Below are positions 1 through 9,009 of a stretch of DNA of 64,000 bases, one piece after another. Source of the stretch: Trachythela sp. YZ-2020 (Eukaryota; Cnidaria; Anthozoa; Malacalcyonacea; Clavulariidae); the NCBI GenBank assembly GCA_016169945.1, contig JADLSH010000365.1, forward strand, positions 124,001-188,000. Reading direction: 5' to 3'. Under the pieces are notes generated by a model that saw only the letters and a program-made list of their open reading frames with translations, had not been told where the DNA came from and searched no databases. A program made the translations under genes and the position numbers. Numbering within the stretch: position 1 is the first letter of the stretch; each line of letters opens with the position of its first letter.

Positions 1-227
1 ATAAGGAAAGACAAAAGGTAAAACAAAGGGATGCAGTGAAGTGTGCAACATAAACGTCGACATATTAAAAAGCACTAGCATAAGCACAAGCCTCTAAGCA
101 TAAGCTAAGCCAGAACAAAAGACATTTCTAAACAAAATTCTTTCCGCTTTGTGTATTTTTAAGCCCTAGAGGGAAATTTTCTTTTGTATTTCTGCTTATG
201 CTTATCTCACTCGTGTGAACCAGGCTT
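1..227. mobile_element. MITE, 'CCTGGTTCACAC' family, 5' end cut by the window
   Basis: The right end reads cttatctcactcgtgtgaac followed by caggctt, and the same element recurs at 53,234-53,473 where the opposite inverted end is visible. The interior is rich in aagcataagc/cataagcaca repeats. No coding capacity. The terminus closely resembles the 35-bp satellite monomer at 9,010-22,040. Confidence 0.7.
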
Positions 228-853
228 AAAACAAAAAAATATACAATGAATAATACTGAATCAAGACTTACATGCACGTTGACATTCTGGCGCCCGACTG
301 CGCAAATTTCGTCCTCCCGTGGCTCCCAGCCCCAGGGCGCCTACATTTCCTTCGATTTTCTTTCTTTTCTTCGGCATGACGTGTCATCTATTCAAGTAAC
401 TATTAAAGTTAACTTTATTTCAACCAGTTAAATATATAAAGCGAGCTAATTGAGATTTGAAAGTCGACCACACTACCACAGTTATATAAAATATACACGT
501 GATAGATATAAGACATGTGACATGTCATGAAACTTTTGTTGTCAATCACACATGGAAGTTTATACAAAACTAATAAAAGTTAATATGTTACTATTATTAG
601 AAACTCCTGGGACCGGTTGTATAAAAGTCGTAACTACATTTTAACTACCCGTTTTGTAGTTAAATGGTAGTTAACTGTAAAATTCGTGATTCTGATTAAC
701 TTTCGCACTAACTATAGTTAACTTCAACTACTTTTTTATACAACCGGCCCCTGGAAACCATTTATCTGATTTATGTTTGAAAAATTTTCCGAATAGAAGC
801 ACTTGTGCTGTTGTGCATGCGCTCAAGATTTGAATTATCACCAAGAAGACACA
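228..853. other. no gene seen; one small MITE inside
   Basis: AT-rich DNA shared with block C from about 53,474 to 53,775, apart from the 140-bp insertion at 611-750. The open frame at 246-431 does not persist in block C, where part of this stretch is missing, so I do not call it a gene. Confidence 0.6.
611..750. mobile_element. 140-bp MITE with CCTGG target duplication, present only in block A
   Basis: The ends are gaccggttgtataaaag and tttttatacaaccggcc, imperfect inverted repeats. The interior is itself palindromic (tagttaac-type motifs). The 5 bp cctgg flank both sides (606-610 and 750-754; the last base is ambiguous with the element end). Block C near 53,683 has the uninterrupted site ctcctggaaacc, so this is an insertion after or between the duplicates. 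Confidence 0.8.
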
Positions 854-861
854 AATTCACA

Positions 862-1923
862 CAGGGGCGTGGCGAACGAATCACGATTGGGGGGTGTCAT
901 ATCATTATGACCAACTTTTCCGATGAAAATGACCAATTTTTTTGTCTTTCTGTATACAAATTTTTGTATCAAAATTATAGGGGGAATTTTTTTAAGAAAT
1001 CGTTAGTGTGTGGGGGGGGGGGGGGCATCAACGAAAACGGACCTAACAAACCTGGTATATTTGAAGACGTGGGGAGGTGGAGGGGGTCTGGGGTCCTCCC
1101 AGGAAATTTTCGCCGTTCTTGAGTCTCTGTGGCTTGATTTCCTGCATTTTCACAGACAATTTTTGATATATCCACGGACCAAGCTTTTGCTATAAAAGCA
1201 AGTTTTTGTTGTGGGAATATCATAACTCTCTTCTGAACTAAGCCATTTTCCCCTTTTTTGCTTATATTTTGGACAAAAGGGACCATTACTGGGGGGCCAA
1301 AATAGTTTACTGGGGGGCCAACACGGGGGCTTGGCCCTGTTAATTAGTTAAAAAAGGCCCTGTGCTAAGCCGCTTTTAACGTTCATTTTGAACTACACAA
1401 ATATCACTTCAACTCTGAAAGGGTTATAAATGTTACAATGCTAACAAGCATGTTTAGCAATTACAATTTAACAATGAAATTTCTTCGTAACTGGCCCAAA
1501 CAGCTTTCATTTGCTTTTATTGTCCTGACACTCCATCTTGTTTTTAGTAAGTTTTCAAGAAATGCAAGCATTTTTAAACTTTTTGTAAGATAGAAAGGAT
1601 CAAAGAATGATGTTGAAGCAATGCGTGTATGCTACACTCCAGTAATTCTGCACTAGTCCATTGACCAACTGCTTACGTACTCAGGAACACATATTTGAAA
1701 ATTAGAACGTATTGTTTCTTAATATGTTTTAACCAACAACTGACCAACTCTTTAATATTTAGAATTATTGTACTTGCGTTGTATATTTTATAATTTCAGC
1801 GTATAGTCTCAACGCATACAGTAATTTCTCAATATTTTTTGCCCATTTGACCAACTTTTTAATATTTAGAATTATTGGGGGCGTCACACCCCCCACGCCC
1901 CCCCCCCGGTCGCCACGCCCCTG
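862..1923. mobile_element. non-autonomous hAT-like element, 1.06 kb
   Basis: It begins caggggcgtggcgaacg and ends with the inverse, tcgccacgcccctg. The 8-bp direct repeat aattcaca flanks it at 854-861 and 1,924-1,931. An 8-bp duplication with CAGGGG-type ends is the hAT signature. The interior holds G-rich and purine-rich stretches and no transposase. The short open frames on both strands over 805-1,286 lie in this non-coding DNA. The block C copy (53,784 on) lost its right end. Confidence 0.8.
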
Positions 1924-1965
1924 AATTCACACAATATACGCGGTAATATTTCGATTACATTTGGG

Positions 1966-2325
1966 GCTTCGGTGGCGCAATCGTCAGAGCACGCGCCTCT
2001 CACCCCTGATATCGTGGGTTCGAGTCCAGTTGGGGACGACTTATGATAGCTATGTGAAAAGAGTTAGTCAACGCTCTGCCGAAAGTCGTGGGTTTTCTCC
2101 GGGTACTCCGGTTTCCTCCCACAGGGAATGTTGACAGTGTGGGTTGGGTTTAACCCCTAACTGGTCCTTCCACCGTAGCTGTGCTCCGTGATGGCGAGCA
2201 AAAGGTGGCTGCCATATGCGCGCCTAGAAAGCCTTCGACTTGGTCACGTTGAGCTGTGTCCTTCGCAATTCAGCTTAGCTCTCAGCTGCAAGTAAGGATA
2301 ATAAGCACACCCCCTTACTTACCTA
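1966..2325 (+). mobile_element. tRNA-derived SINE
   Basis: The head is tRNA-like: an A-box-like D arm (ggtggcgcaatcgtcagagc) and a B box (gggttcgagtcc) at normal spacing. It is followed by a non-tRNA body containing ctccgggtactccggtttcc and tcccaca, a core found in many marine-invertebrate SINEs. A second copy lies at 55,750-56,115. The 3' limit, near aaggataataagcac, is approximate. The head lacks a clean acceptor stem, so this is not a functional tRNA gene. Confidence 0.85.
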
Positions 2326-2329
2326 ACTA

Positions 2330-3555
2330 TAAAGTGGGCGGTTATTTTTCTTCAGCACTCGTCTAGCCGAAATTCAAAATTTCTCCGGGGGAGCATGCCC
2401 CTAGGATTCTCGCGCCATAGGCGCAACCTCGTTGCAAGGTTTTTCCCTCTTGTGGAGGAAAGATCCTGGCTGGAGCAGGTCACATGTCTCTCCAAAATTA
2501 TATTGCCTACGGGGGTGAGGGAAAAGTGTCCTATTACATGCTTCCACTTGAAAAGTTTACATGTCAATTACAATGAGTGAGCGTTCAGTACTGCCTACTG
2601 GTGCTTTGGAGTATCAATATTCTTGCGAATAATTTAAGTCTAAGATTTGTTCGTTTTTGGTTTTAAAGAAGAATTATCTAAATCATCAGACAATTCAGAA
2701 ACCAAGCAAGTCTGGTTTGAAGGTTTTGGTCAAATTCCCCAACGTGTGGGTGAAAACCAACGTCAAATTCCCCACGGTGCGGGCAAAAAAACAGTCAAAT
2801 ACCCATCTGCCTCGTAAGATTCCCATATATAAATTCTTAATTTGTATGTGAAGAGGACCAAGACTTTAAATGTATTTTGTTTGAATGAAATAGTGTGATA
2901 CCTTTACCATTTTTAACAACTAGAACATAAGTTCTCCAACAAAATACAATAAAGCGTAGTCGCAAGAGATAGCTACAAAGTCGTTAAAGACGTAAATTGC
3001 AAATTAAACTAAATGTATTGAGTAAGTAAAAAACAGATCAATGTAACAACAAAACAAATTACAGAATCCTTTTTGGTAAAAGCCTCCTGTATAACACTGA
3101 TATAGACTGTTGGTAAACGAGGTTTCGGATTACTAGCTTATTTAAATAGAATCACTATACTTTATTCCCAGATATATTCATATTGTCTGCAATTGAAAAT
3201 CTGAAATTTTTCTTGTCAAAACAACGAAGTGAAACATTAAAAGCACCATGTAAATTCAGTCTGGCCGTTTAATGCGGGTTAACCCGTTCAATTGGACTAC
3301 GAACAAGTGGCTGCGGTCGCTTAATAGAGGTGGCCGTTTAATACAGGATCGCTTAATACAGGTTCGACCGTATTGCAGTACAAGTATAGGGCTGTGTTGA
3401 TGGGCACAGTGATTAGTTCATGTGCCCTTCACCTCTCTATTACCTCATAATGATGAGTTATTTAAGGTTCACATCACATGATATACGTGCGTAATGGTAG
3501 ATTGGACATTGCGCAACGAATTTTAGGTGTAGTTTTACCAAATTTTCAGTGAAAA
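2330..3555. other. no gene seen; repeat remnants
   Basis: This stretch is shared with block C (56,120-57,335). It contains an imperfect palindrome around 2,385-2,480 (MITE-end-like, with cctcttgtggagg) and, at about 3,259-3,375, a repeat built on ggccgtttaatacagg and cgcttaatagagg units. The 60-70 codon open frames at 2,352-2,580 and 2,657-2,851 fall in this repeat DNA and match nothing I know. Confidence 0.6.
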
Positions 3556-3568
3556 AAGCCAGACACAA

Positions 3569-3763
3569 TTGTTAAATTTAATCAACCTGGACAAGAACAA
3601 AGGAATCTTGTCAGTGGGAACACAGCATGGTGATAGAGATATTGCTCCAGAACGAAAATGTTTTCGCATGGTTAGAGGAGTATTGGTTGAGAGAACTGTA
3701 ATAAAAGACGCCCTGGAGAGCGTTAAGTCGCTGGGTATAAGTAAATTTGTCTATTTTCATTAA
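3569..3763 (+). pseudogene. prefoldin subunit 2-like exon fragment
   Basis: The frame contains RKCFRMVRGVLVERTV, which is nearly the same as the signature stretch of prefoldin subunit 2 (family knowledge: RKC[YF]RMVGGVLVERTV). PFDN2 is a subunit of the cytosolic prefoldin co-chaperone that delivers unfolded actin and tubulin to the TRiC/CCT chaperonin. Only about 25 residues resemble the family. The upstream part and the C-terminal coil are missing, and a conserved Gly is Arg. A weak splice acceptor (aaattttcag) lies just upstream at about 3,540. Block C has the same fragment at 57,346-57,540 with a one-base frameshift. I read it as a captured or decayed exon, not a working gene. Confidence 0.55.
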
Positions 3764-3974
3764 ATTTAGCTACCACCAACGAAGCGGCGTGAAACACGGG
3801 ACACATTCGAAAAGTAAGTTGGACAGTTGTACTTTGATTTAATTAAAAAAGATTTCCAACGCGTCATTCTTATTATGCTATTCCCACATTGGGTTGTAAG
3901 GAACGGTCTTTAATGGGACCTCTATGCCCCTATGGTCAATAGTTTAAACTGAACCAATAAAGCTATCCAGTATT

Positions 3975-4325
3975 CGGCTCGTGTAGTCACGCGAGAATAT
4001 TACGTCATGCTATATAAACCGCCATTTTGCGTGACATTAACGTGGATTTATTTCATCGAAGTGTCATTTTCGCTAAAATCTTGCGAGATAGGGAGTTATA
4101 AAACAAGCGATATCTCGTTAGAATCCTTGAACATCGAGGAGTATTTTAATGTATAGTTTGTCGTTTTAGCACGTCTAGAATTTGAGTTATTAAGGAAAGC
4201 GTATTCATGTCAGCCATATTGGATTTCATTTTAATTGCTTTGAATCAGTGGTTTGAATTAGCCATCCAAAAAGGCGGTAGCAAACAATTGCGGGTTGTGA
4301 CGTCACTTGCAAGGGCTGAAAAATA
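3975..4325. repeat. insertion-like segment splitting a tandem unit
   Basis: The tandem unit seen at 4,981-5,405 continues 'ctatccagta-taaatagagttagtt'. Here the same unit is interrupted after ctatccagta by about 350 bp and resumes as aataaagttagttaag. The inserted DNA includes tatataaaccgccatttt and tgacgtcac. The ends are not clear inverted repeats, so the element type is open. Block C has the same arrangement near 57,735-58,110. Confidence 0.4.
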
Positions 4326-4385
4326 AAGTTAGTTAAGTTTAGGTTCCCCCCGGTGTTAACACTGGATCAATCCGGGTGCTCCTTA

Positions 4386-4980
4386 GGGACCGTTCGTTTT
4401 TTATCTGTGAGGGGGGAGGGCTGGTGGAATTTAGTGTGCGCTCTTAAATCTTTAGCATGCCCACCCGGTTATACTCAACGTTTTCCCAGCGGCCCACCCC
4501 TAAATAATGATATTTTTCAGATGACACCCCCCCCGCCCCTTCTCTCCTAAAAATTCCAAACTGCGTGTAACCTTAAAAACTCGTTTTTGTGAGCAAAAAC
4601 CATTGTGATCATTGTATGGCTGACTTTAAATACTGTTTATATTATACGTTATACGTATAAACAGATAAAACAAGTTGTAACTATGTTGTAAATATCTTGC
4701 TCAAGATGTGTCAGGATTTACTTAAGCAGCAGTTGCAAGGCTGAGCCCACTTGAGTAGTCATGCTATGGGTCTTGCAGGGGTAGGGGGCATGCTCCGGAA
4801 CATTTTGAATGTTAGTAGCTCAGAATGCCCATTTCGTGCACTTTCAGGCTGACATTCTTACAACAAAACATTGTATCATTTTTTTCGCGTGGCCCACCAT
4901 TTTCAAGCCATCTCTTTTAGGATGGCCCACCCCCTAATTCCACCAGCGCTTCCCCTCCCAGATAAAAAATGAACGGTCCC
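4386..4980. mobile_element. GGGACC-type MITE with TTA target duplication
   Basis: The element runs from gggaccgttcgttttttatc to gataaaaaatgaacggtccc, a near-perfect inverted pair, flanked by TTA at 4,383-4,385 and 4,981-4,983. A 3-bp TWA duplication is typical of PIF/Harbinger-type elements (family knowledge). It sits inside one copy of the upstream tandem unit. No transposase is present. The block C copy is at 58,172-58,825. Confidence 0.75.
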
Positions 4981-5405
4981 TTACTGGACATCTAGTGAGA
5001 ACAGTTTAGAACTGATAGAGCTATCCAGTATATAAATAGAGTTAGTTTAGTTCAGGTTCCTGTAGTGACACTGGATCAATAAGAGATGTTTCTTACTGGA
5101 CCTCTATAGAGAGAACAGTTTAGAACTGATAGAGCTATCCAGTATATAAATAGAGTTAGTTTAGTTTAGGTTTCCTCTTGTAGTAATACTGGATCAATAA
5201 GAGATGATCCTTACTGGACCTCTAGTGAGAACAGTTTAGAACTGATAGAGCCGATAGAACTGATAGAGTATAAATAGAGTTAGTTTAGTTTAGTTTAGGT
5301 TCCTGTAGTGACACTGGATCAATAAGTGTTGTCTCTTACTGGACCTGTAGGGAGAACAGTTTAGAATTGATAGAGCTATCCAGTATAAACAGAGTTAGTT
5401 TAGTT
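4981..5405. repeat. about 115-bp tandem repeat, four units, upstream of the small gene
   Basis: Units start at about 4,981, 5,094, 5,211 and 5,336, each with ttactgga followed by gagaacagtttaga, ctatccagtat and a gttagtttagtt run. Block C has only two units (58,826-59,020), so copy number differs between the duplicates. It ends about 100 bp before the first recognised exon and so lies in the presumed promoter or 5' leader. Confidence 0.8.
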
Positions 5406-5577
5406 CTCTAAGGAGTACTATCAAGCGTACACGCTTGTGAAAATGTTGAGAATTTTGGATGACCCGGTTAGAACTTTCCCCTAACTCGTATCATTCTATC
5501 ATAGCAACTTCGGTGCCAACTCGTTCAAAGAAAGCGACTCAAATCGTCGGAACCCACCAAGTGCTAAAGAACACTAT

Positions 5578-8500
5578 ATGAAACAAGCGAGATATTTTCC
5601 TGGACAGAGTCCTGCCGCGGCTAACAAAATGCCTGCGAATAAGAAATCCTCAGTCGGCATGGGTTTAAATGCGTCCTATCTTCCTTCGTTCCATAATGGA
5701 CACACACAGTCCAGACTTGGAGGCGGTTACGCTCTTGGTGGAACATCTGGTAGTTCAGTTGGTAAGTTGTTGCGCATTTATACCCAAAGCTAGACTTGCT
5801 GCAAGTCGACTCGAATTATTTAGACGCGCGCGGTAAAGCCCAGACGCGCGGTAAAGCCCAGACGCGTAGTTAAGGCCAGTAACCTAATCTCTTGTCTGGG
5901 CGTTACACTTGATGAAACACTAAGTTGGGATGAACACATTGAAACGATTTGCAAAAAAGTTGGGGCAGGTATAGGAACGTTAAAACGCATCAAGCCCTAT
6001 GTTCCTGAAAACATGTTGCAATCGATTTATAACGCTTTGATACAACCCTATTTCGATTACTGCTCTCCCCTTTGGGATACTTGCAACAAGACATTGAAAG
6101 ATAAGTTACAAAAATTTCAAAATCGGGCAGCTAGAATAGGTCTGCAGACTTGGGCACTTGACTTGGGCACTTGACTCCAGACGAAGTATGACCAAGGCAA
6201 CATTATTATATAAAATTCTGAATGATTGTAGTGCACCTAATTTGAAAGAATTATTGATCAGGAGGAATCTTTTGCAAACTAATTATGACCTCAGAAATTG
6301 TCACACTGATTTGGCTCTTCCAAAACCGAGACGCGAATTTCTGAAAAAAAGTTTTAAGTACAGTGGTGCTAAACTTTGGAATAATCTTTCGCAAGAAGCT
6401 AAGGAGGCCGAATCAATTTACTCTTTCAAAAATATTGTAAAACAAATGAATTGTTACATAGAATTAAGAAACAACCATGTATAGATATTAGCATACGGCC
6501 GGATCACACCAATTCAATCTTCTTTTTATACATATCTCTCTCTTATAAATAGCTATGTAGTTATACTATTATTTCTTTGTAAATATGTTTTTATTGTGTT
6601 AGGGACGCCCCTTGTGGAAACCAACTTTTGTTGACAAGGCTAGCGTCATTAAATAAAGTTTTACATACATACCCAGTCATTATACTTTAGAACAATTTTT
6701 AATGCGAGTCGACTTGTAGCAAGTCTAACCCAAAGCTTGAGTTTTGAAATGTAAGAAAGCCATCCAGCTCATCACGTGACTAAAAAACCAAGAATAATTG
6801 GATGAGACGTTACTGTTTTGGCTTGCACGAAACAGCAGACGGTGGTTATTTCCTTTTAATATACATTGTAGTCATATATCATGCGTTTTGATTGACTAAT
6901 AGGTTACAGCTAAATATAGCAGTTACGCAACTTCCAGATAAATCTGTTATCCGCTAGCAGATCACATGCTATCTGTAGGTTGAGCCAGCGGTATGTAATT
7001 TAATAGCAAGCGGAAGCTTACACGAATAAAAAACCCAAGAGAAAATAGAATGAACGAAGGATATTTCTTGAATTCTTTTTGTGCTTTTTGACATTTGTAT
7101 CGGACCTATTGTAGGTAAATGAGGTTTCTAATATTTTTATGTTGTTATCGTTATGTTTAAATTGGTTTGACTCGGCATTTTTGAGAACTGAACGTTGTTT
7201 TGTACAAACAGACTTTAAACCATTGTTTGTCAAAGGAGTTTAATGAAAACGCAATGTATAATTATAAAATTTTTGTGATATACGAGACCTTGATAATTCA
7301 GGATATCACAAAAACCTCACCCAATAACTGTTTAATATTTCATCTATTTGCCTCCAAATACGAGACTGCTACATACACTATATTCTTGCTAAACATGCCC
7401 AGAAGGCAACAAAGAAATGAATGAGAATGATAATATCGGTGGAGTGAAACGCGAGCCATGTTCACTGTTTTTCTGTGCGTACATTTCTACATAACGTGCG
7501 GCTCTGTGCGAAATTGCGTTGCAAGTTGCAGCAAAAATTGCCTCGTGTAACATGGCCTTCAATGAAACTCATCTATAAACACCTAATCACAAGCAAGAAA
7601 TAGAAGAATTGATTTAAGTAATCTCTTCTATCTCAAGGTGTTGGCGGATACTGGAAGCCTACATTATCACAACAACCAAGTGGTCCTGTGTATCAACCCC
7701 CCGGCGCTACTAAACCTGGCAAGGTTGGAGGAGCTGTGCACGGCCGAACAGACTGGAGCCTAAAGTAAGTACGGTGTATTAATTAATACCGAATGTGTCC
7801 TCGCTGATCTCGAAAGTAGACTGGATAGCGCTAACCGTTATTATGTGAATCATGCTTTGAATAGAGATGACCGCAGCTATTTGCCACAAGGCTATCTCCA
7901 CCTTGTTGACAGATGACGTCATTCCTTGAGTATATAAGGAGTTACGATGCGACTCTAGATCATCCCTGATGAAGACACTAGATCGGTGTGTCGAAACGTT
8001 GGGTCGTGAATGCAATTCGACCGGGCTTTGCATTCATTTACTAAACATGAATGATATTAAACCTGGTTGCTGTAAGCGAAAAAACTTCAAATTGTAGAGC
8101 CTGTTTACCACTTCAACCGTATCGTATTCTTTTGTGTCAAAGTCATTCGTTCTAGCTTAGTGCTCAGAAAACAAAGAAATACGCTATATGTTTTAGTACA
8201 CACGTTGAAACGCACAAGTTGTAACAAATCTGCAGCAGACTTGTACCAATGCTGTTTCAACAATTTGTTATCAGGATGTATTCGCACTGCTTGTTCCCAG
8301 CTTGTTGACAACTTGCTACAAGGTTGTTGACTCAACAGACTTGTTACAAGTTGTTCCACCAACTTGTTATCGTCCTGCAATTCAACAACTTGTTAACAAG
8401 TTGTGAGTGACAACCTTGTAGCAACTTGACAAAACGACAGCATTGTTACAACTTGTTGACAAGCTTGCTACAAGCCTGTTGCGAACCCATCTTGTTGACG

Positions 8501-8664
8501 AGATGTGAGATTTTTACGTGTGTACATATGGACTGTTCGTCCTTACGGATGGTAAGTGTGTTTGCAACGTTCGTTCAGAAGGATCATCCGTCTCTTAGTA
8601 GTATAAATCGCATTAATGTCTATATCAATTTCTCCTGATTTATAGGTACGGCGGTGGAAGATAG
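5578..8664 (+). CDS. small Gly-rich three-exon protein, copy A
   Basis: Three exons fit together in frame. Exon 1 is 5,505 or 5,578 to 5,761 (donor g|gtaag). Exon 2 is 7,638-7,764 (acceptor tctcaag, donor aa|gtaagt). Exon 3 is 8,646-8,664 (acceptor tttatag), ending in TAG. From the Met at 5,578 the product is about 110 residues: a basic N-terminus, a Gly/Ser-rich middle (LGGGYALGGTSGSSVG), then GGYWKPTLSQQPSGPVYQPP, GRTDWSLK and a C-terminal YGGGR. Exon 1 may start at 5,505 after a tctatcatag acceptor; the frame is open there and would add NFGANSFKESDSNRR-type sequence from an exon I cannot place. There is no signal peptide or membrane segment. Copy C differs by a single Ala/Thr in exon 1, so coding sequence is better kept than the introns. 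I do not recognise the family; a structural or cytoskeletal role is only a guess. Confidence 0.65.
5791..6727. mobile_element. Mutator-like (MULE) element with 9-bp duplication, in intron 1 of copy A
   Basis: The ends are tagacttgctgcaagtcgac and gtcgacttgtagcaagtcta, inverted with one mismatch. The 9-bp repeat acccaaagc flanks it (5,782-5,790 and 6,728-6,736). A 9-bp duplication with matched TIRs is the Mutator signature. Block C has one uninterrupted copy of that 9-mer near 59,389-59,397. The interior starts with an 18-bp tandem (cccagacgcgcggtaaag) and then carries a LINE 3' fragment instead of a transposase. Confidence 0.8.
5885..6672 (+). mobile_element. 5'-truncated LINE (CR1/L2-like) 3' end inside the MULE
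   Basis: The translation shows the end of a reverse transcriptase and its C-terminal region: LGVTLDETLSWDEHIETICK, then IYNALIQPYFDYCSPLWDTC and KLQKFQNRAARI, and after a local 13-bp duplication (tgggcacttgact twice near 6,150) the tail KSFKYSGAKLWNNLSQEAKE. The 3' UTR ends aataaagttttacatacata, a typical short-repeat LINE tail. Everything upstream of the RT palm is missing. The frame is broken near 6,150, so it is dead. Confidence 0.8.
6728..7637. other. rest of intron 1 of copy A
   Basis: Non-coding. Block C carries about 1.67 kb (about 59,688-61,365) not found here, and both B and C carry a further 320 bp (25,642-25,960 and equivalent) that A lacks. The open frames at 7,018-7,424 are not conserved as coding. 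Confidence 0.6.
7905..8060 (+). ncRNA. hammerhead-like core with CRE/TATA-type promoter, solo Penelope-LTR-like unit (copy A)
   Basis: tgacgtcattccttgag and tatataagg precede CTGATGA (7,966-7,972), a stem II (gacac 7,974-7,978 with gtgtc 7,988-7,992), GAAAC (7,993-7,997) and GTC (8,003-8,005). This order is the conserved hammerhead core, and Penelope-like retroelements are known to carry such ribozymes with very short stem III. Stem I does not pair convincingly, so self-cleavage is doubtful. It lies in intron 2 of the small gene. The same unit is at about 26,483 and 62,553. Confidence 0.5.
8195..8525. mobile_element. 'CAACTTGTT' palindromic repeat element, copy A
   Basis: The interior is made of many short inverted motifs of the type acttgttacaagttgt. 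The ends, gtacacacgttgaaacgcac and gatttttacgtgtgtac, form an imperfect inverted repeat. Blocks B and C hold the same element with extra internal tandem units (B 26,970-27,040). No coding capacity. The target duplication is not clear. Confidence 0.6.
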
Positions 8665-9009
8665 AAATTGCTCTAAGAAGATTTTCACACAAACATTCCA
8701 AGAGATATTCTTACAGAATGCGCATCACTTGTAAATATACATAAATATAAAGACGCACAGTTCACAAAACATCCAGCGTTCAACGCCTCAGGTCACAGAG
8801 CACCAGAGTGGAAAATTTACAAAATATTTAAAATTTTATTTATTTCAAAGACTCGAACTGGACGCATGTATGATGTATATAGAACATAGATCAGCCTGCA
8901 CCTGTAAATATGTTATTATATAAAACGCCAAGCGTTCACTCAAACGACGTCTGTAGTTTGTTTTTATAGACATGCAATAGAGATTTGATTAAATATATTG
9001 ATTCTGTAC
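8665..9009 (+). other. 3' UTR and downstream flank of copy A
   Basis: AT-rich sequence directly after the TAG stop, conserved with B and C. Candidate but non-canonical poly(A) signals occur (cataaatataaag near 8,740). The shared sequence stops exactly at ctgtac (9,009), where B and C continue agctttctg but A enters the satellite. Confidence 0.6.

Noticed and set aside
1966..2040. Functional tRNA gene
   Set aside because: A and B boxes are present, but the sequence continues as a SINE body, the acceptor stem is not paired, and a second dispersed copy exists at 55,750.
6158..6484. Independent 108-residue gene
   Set aside because: It is the C-terminal end of a LINE reverse transcriptase, with the characteristic LWNNLSQEAKE tail and a LINE 3' end behind it.
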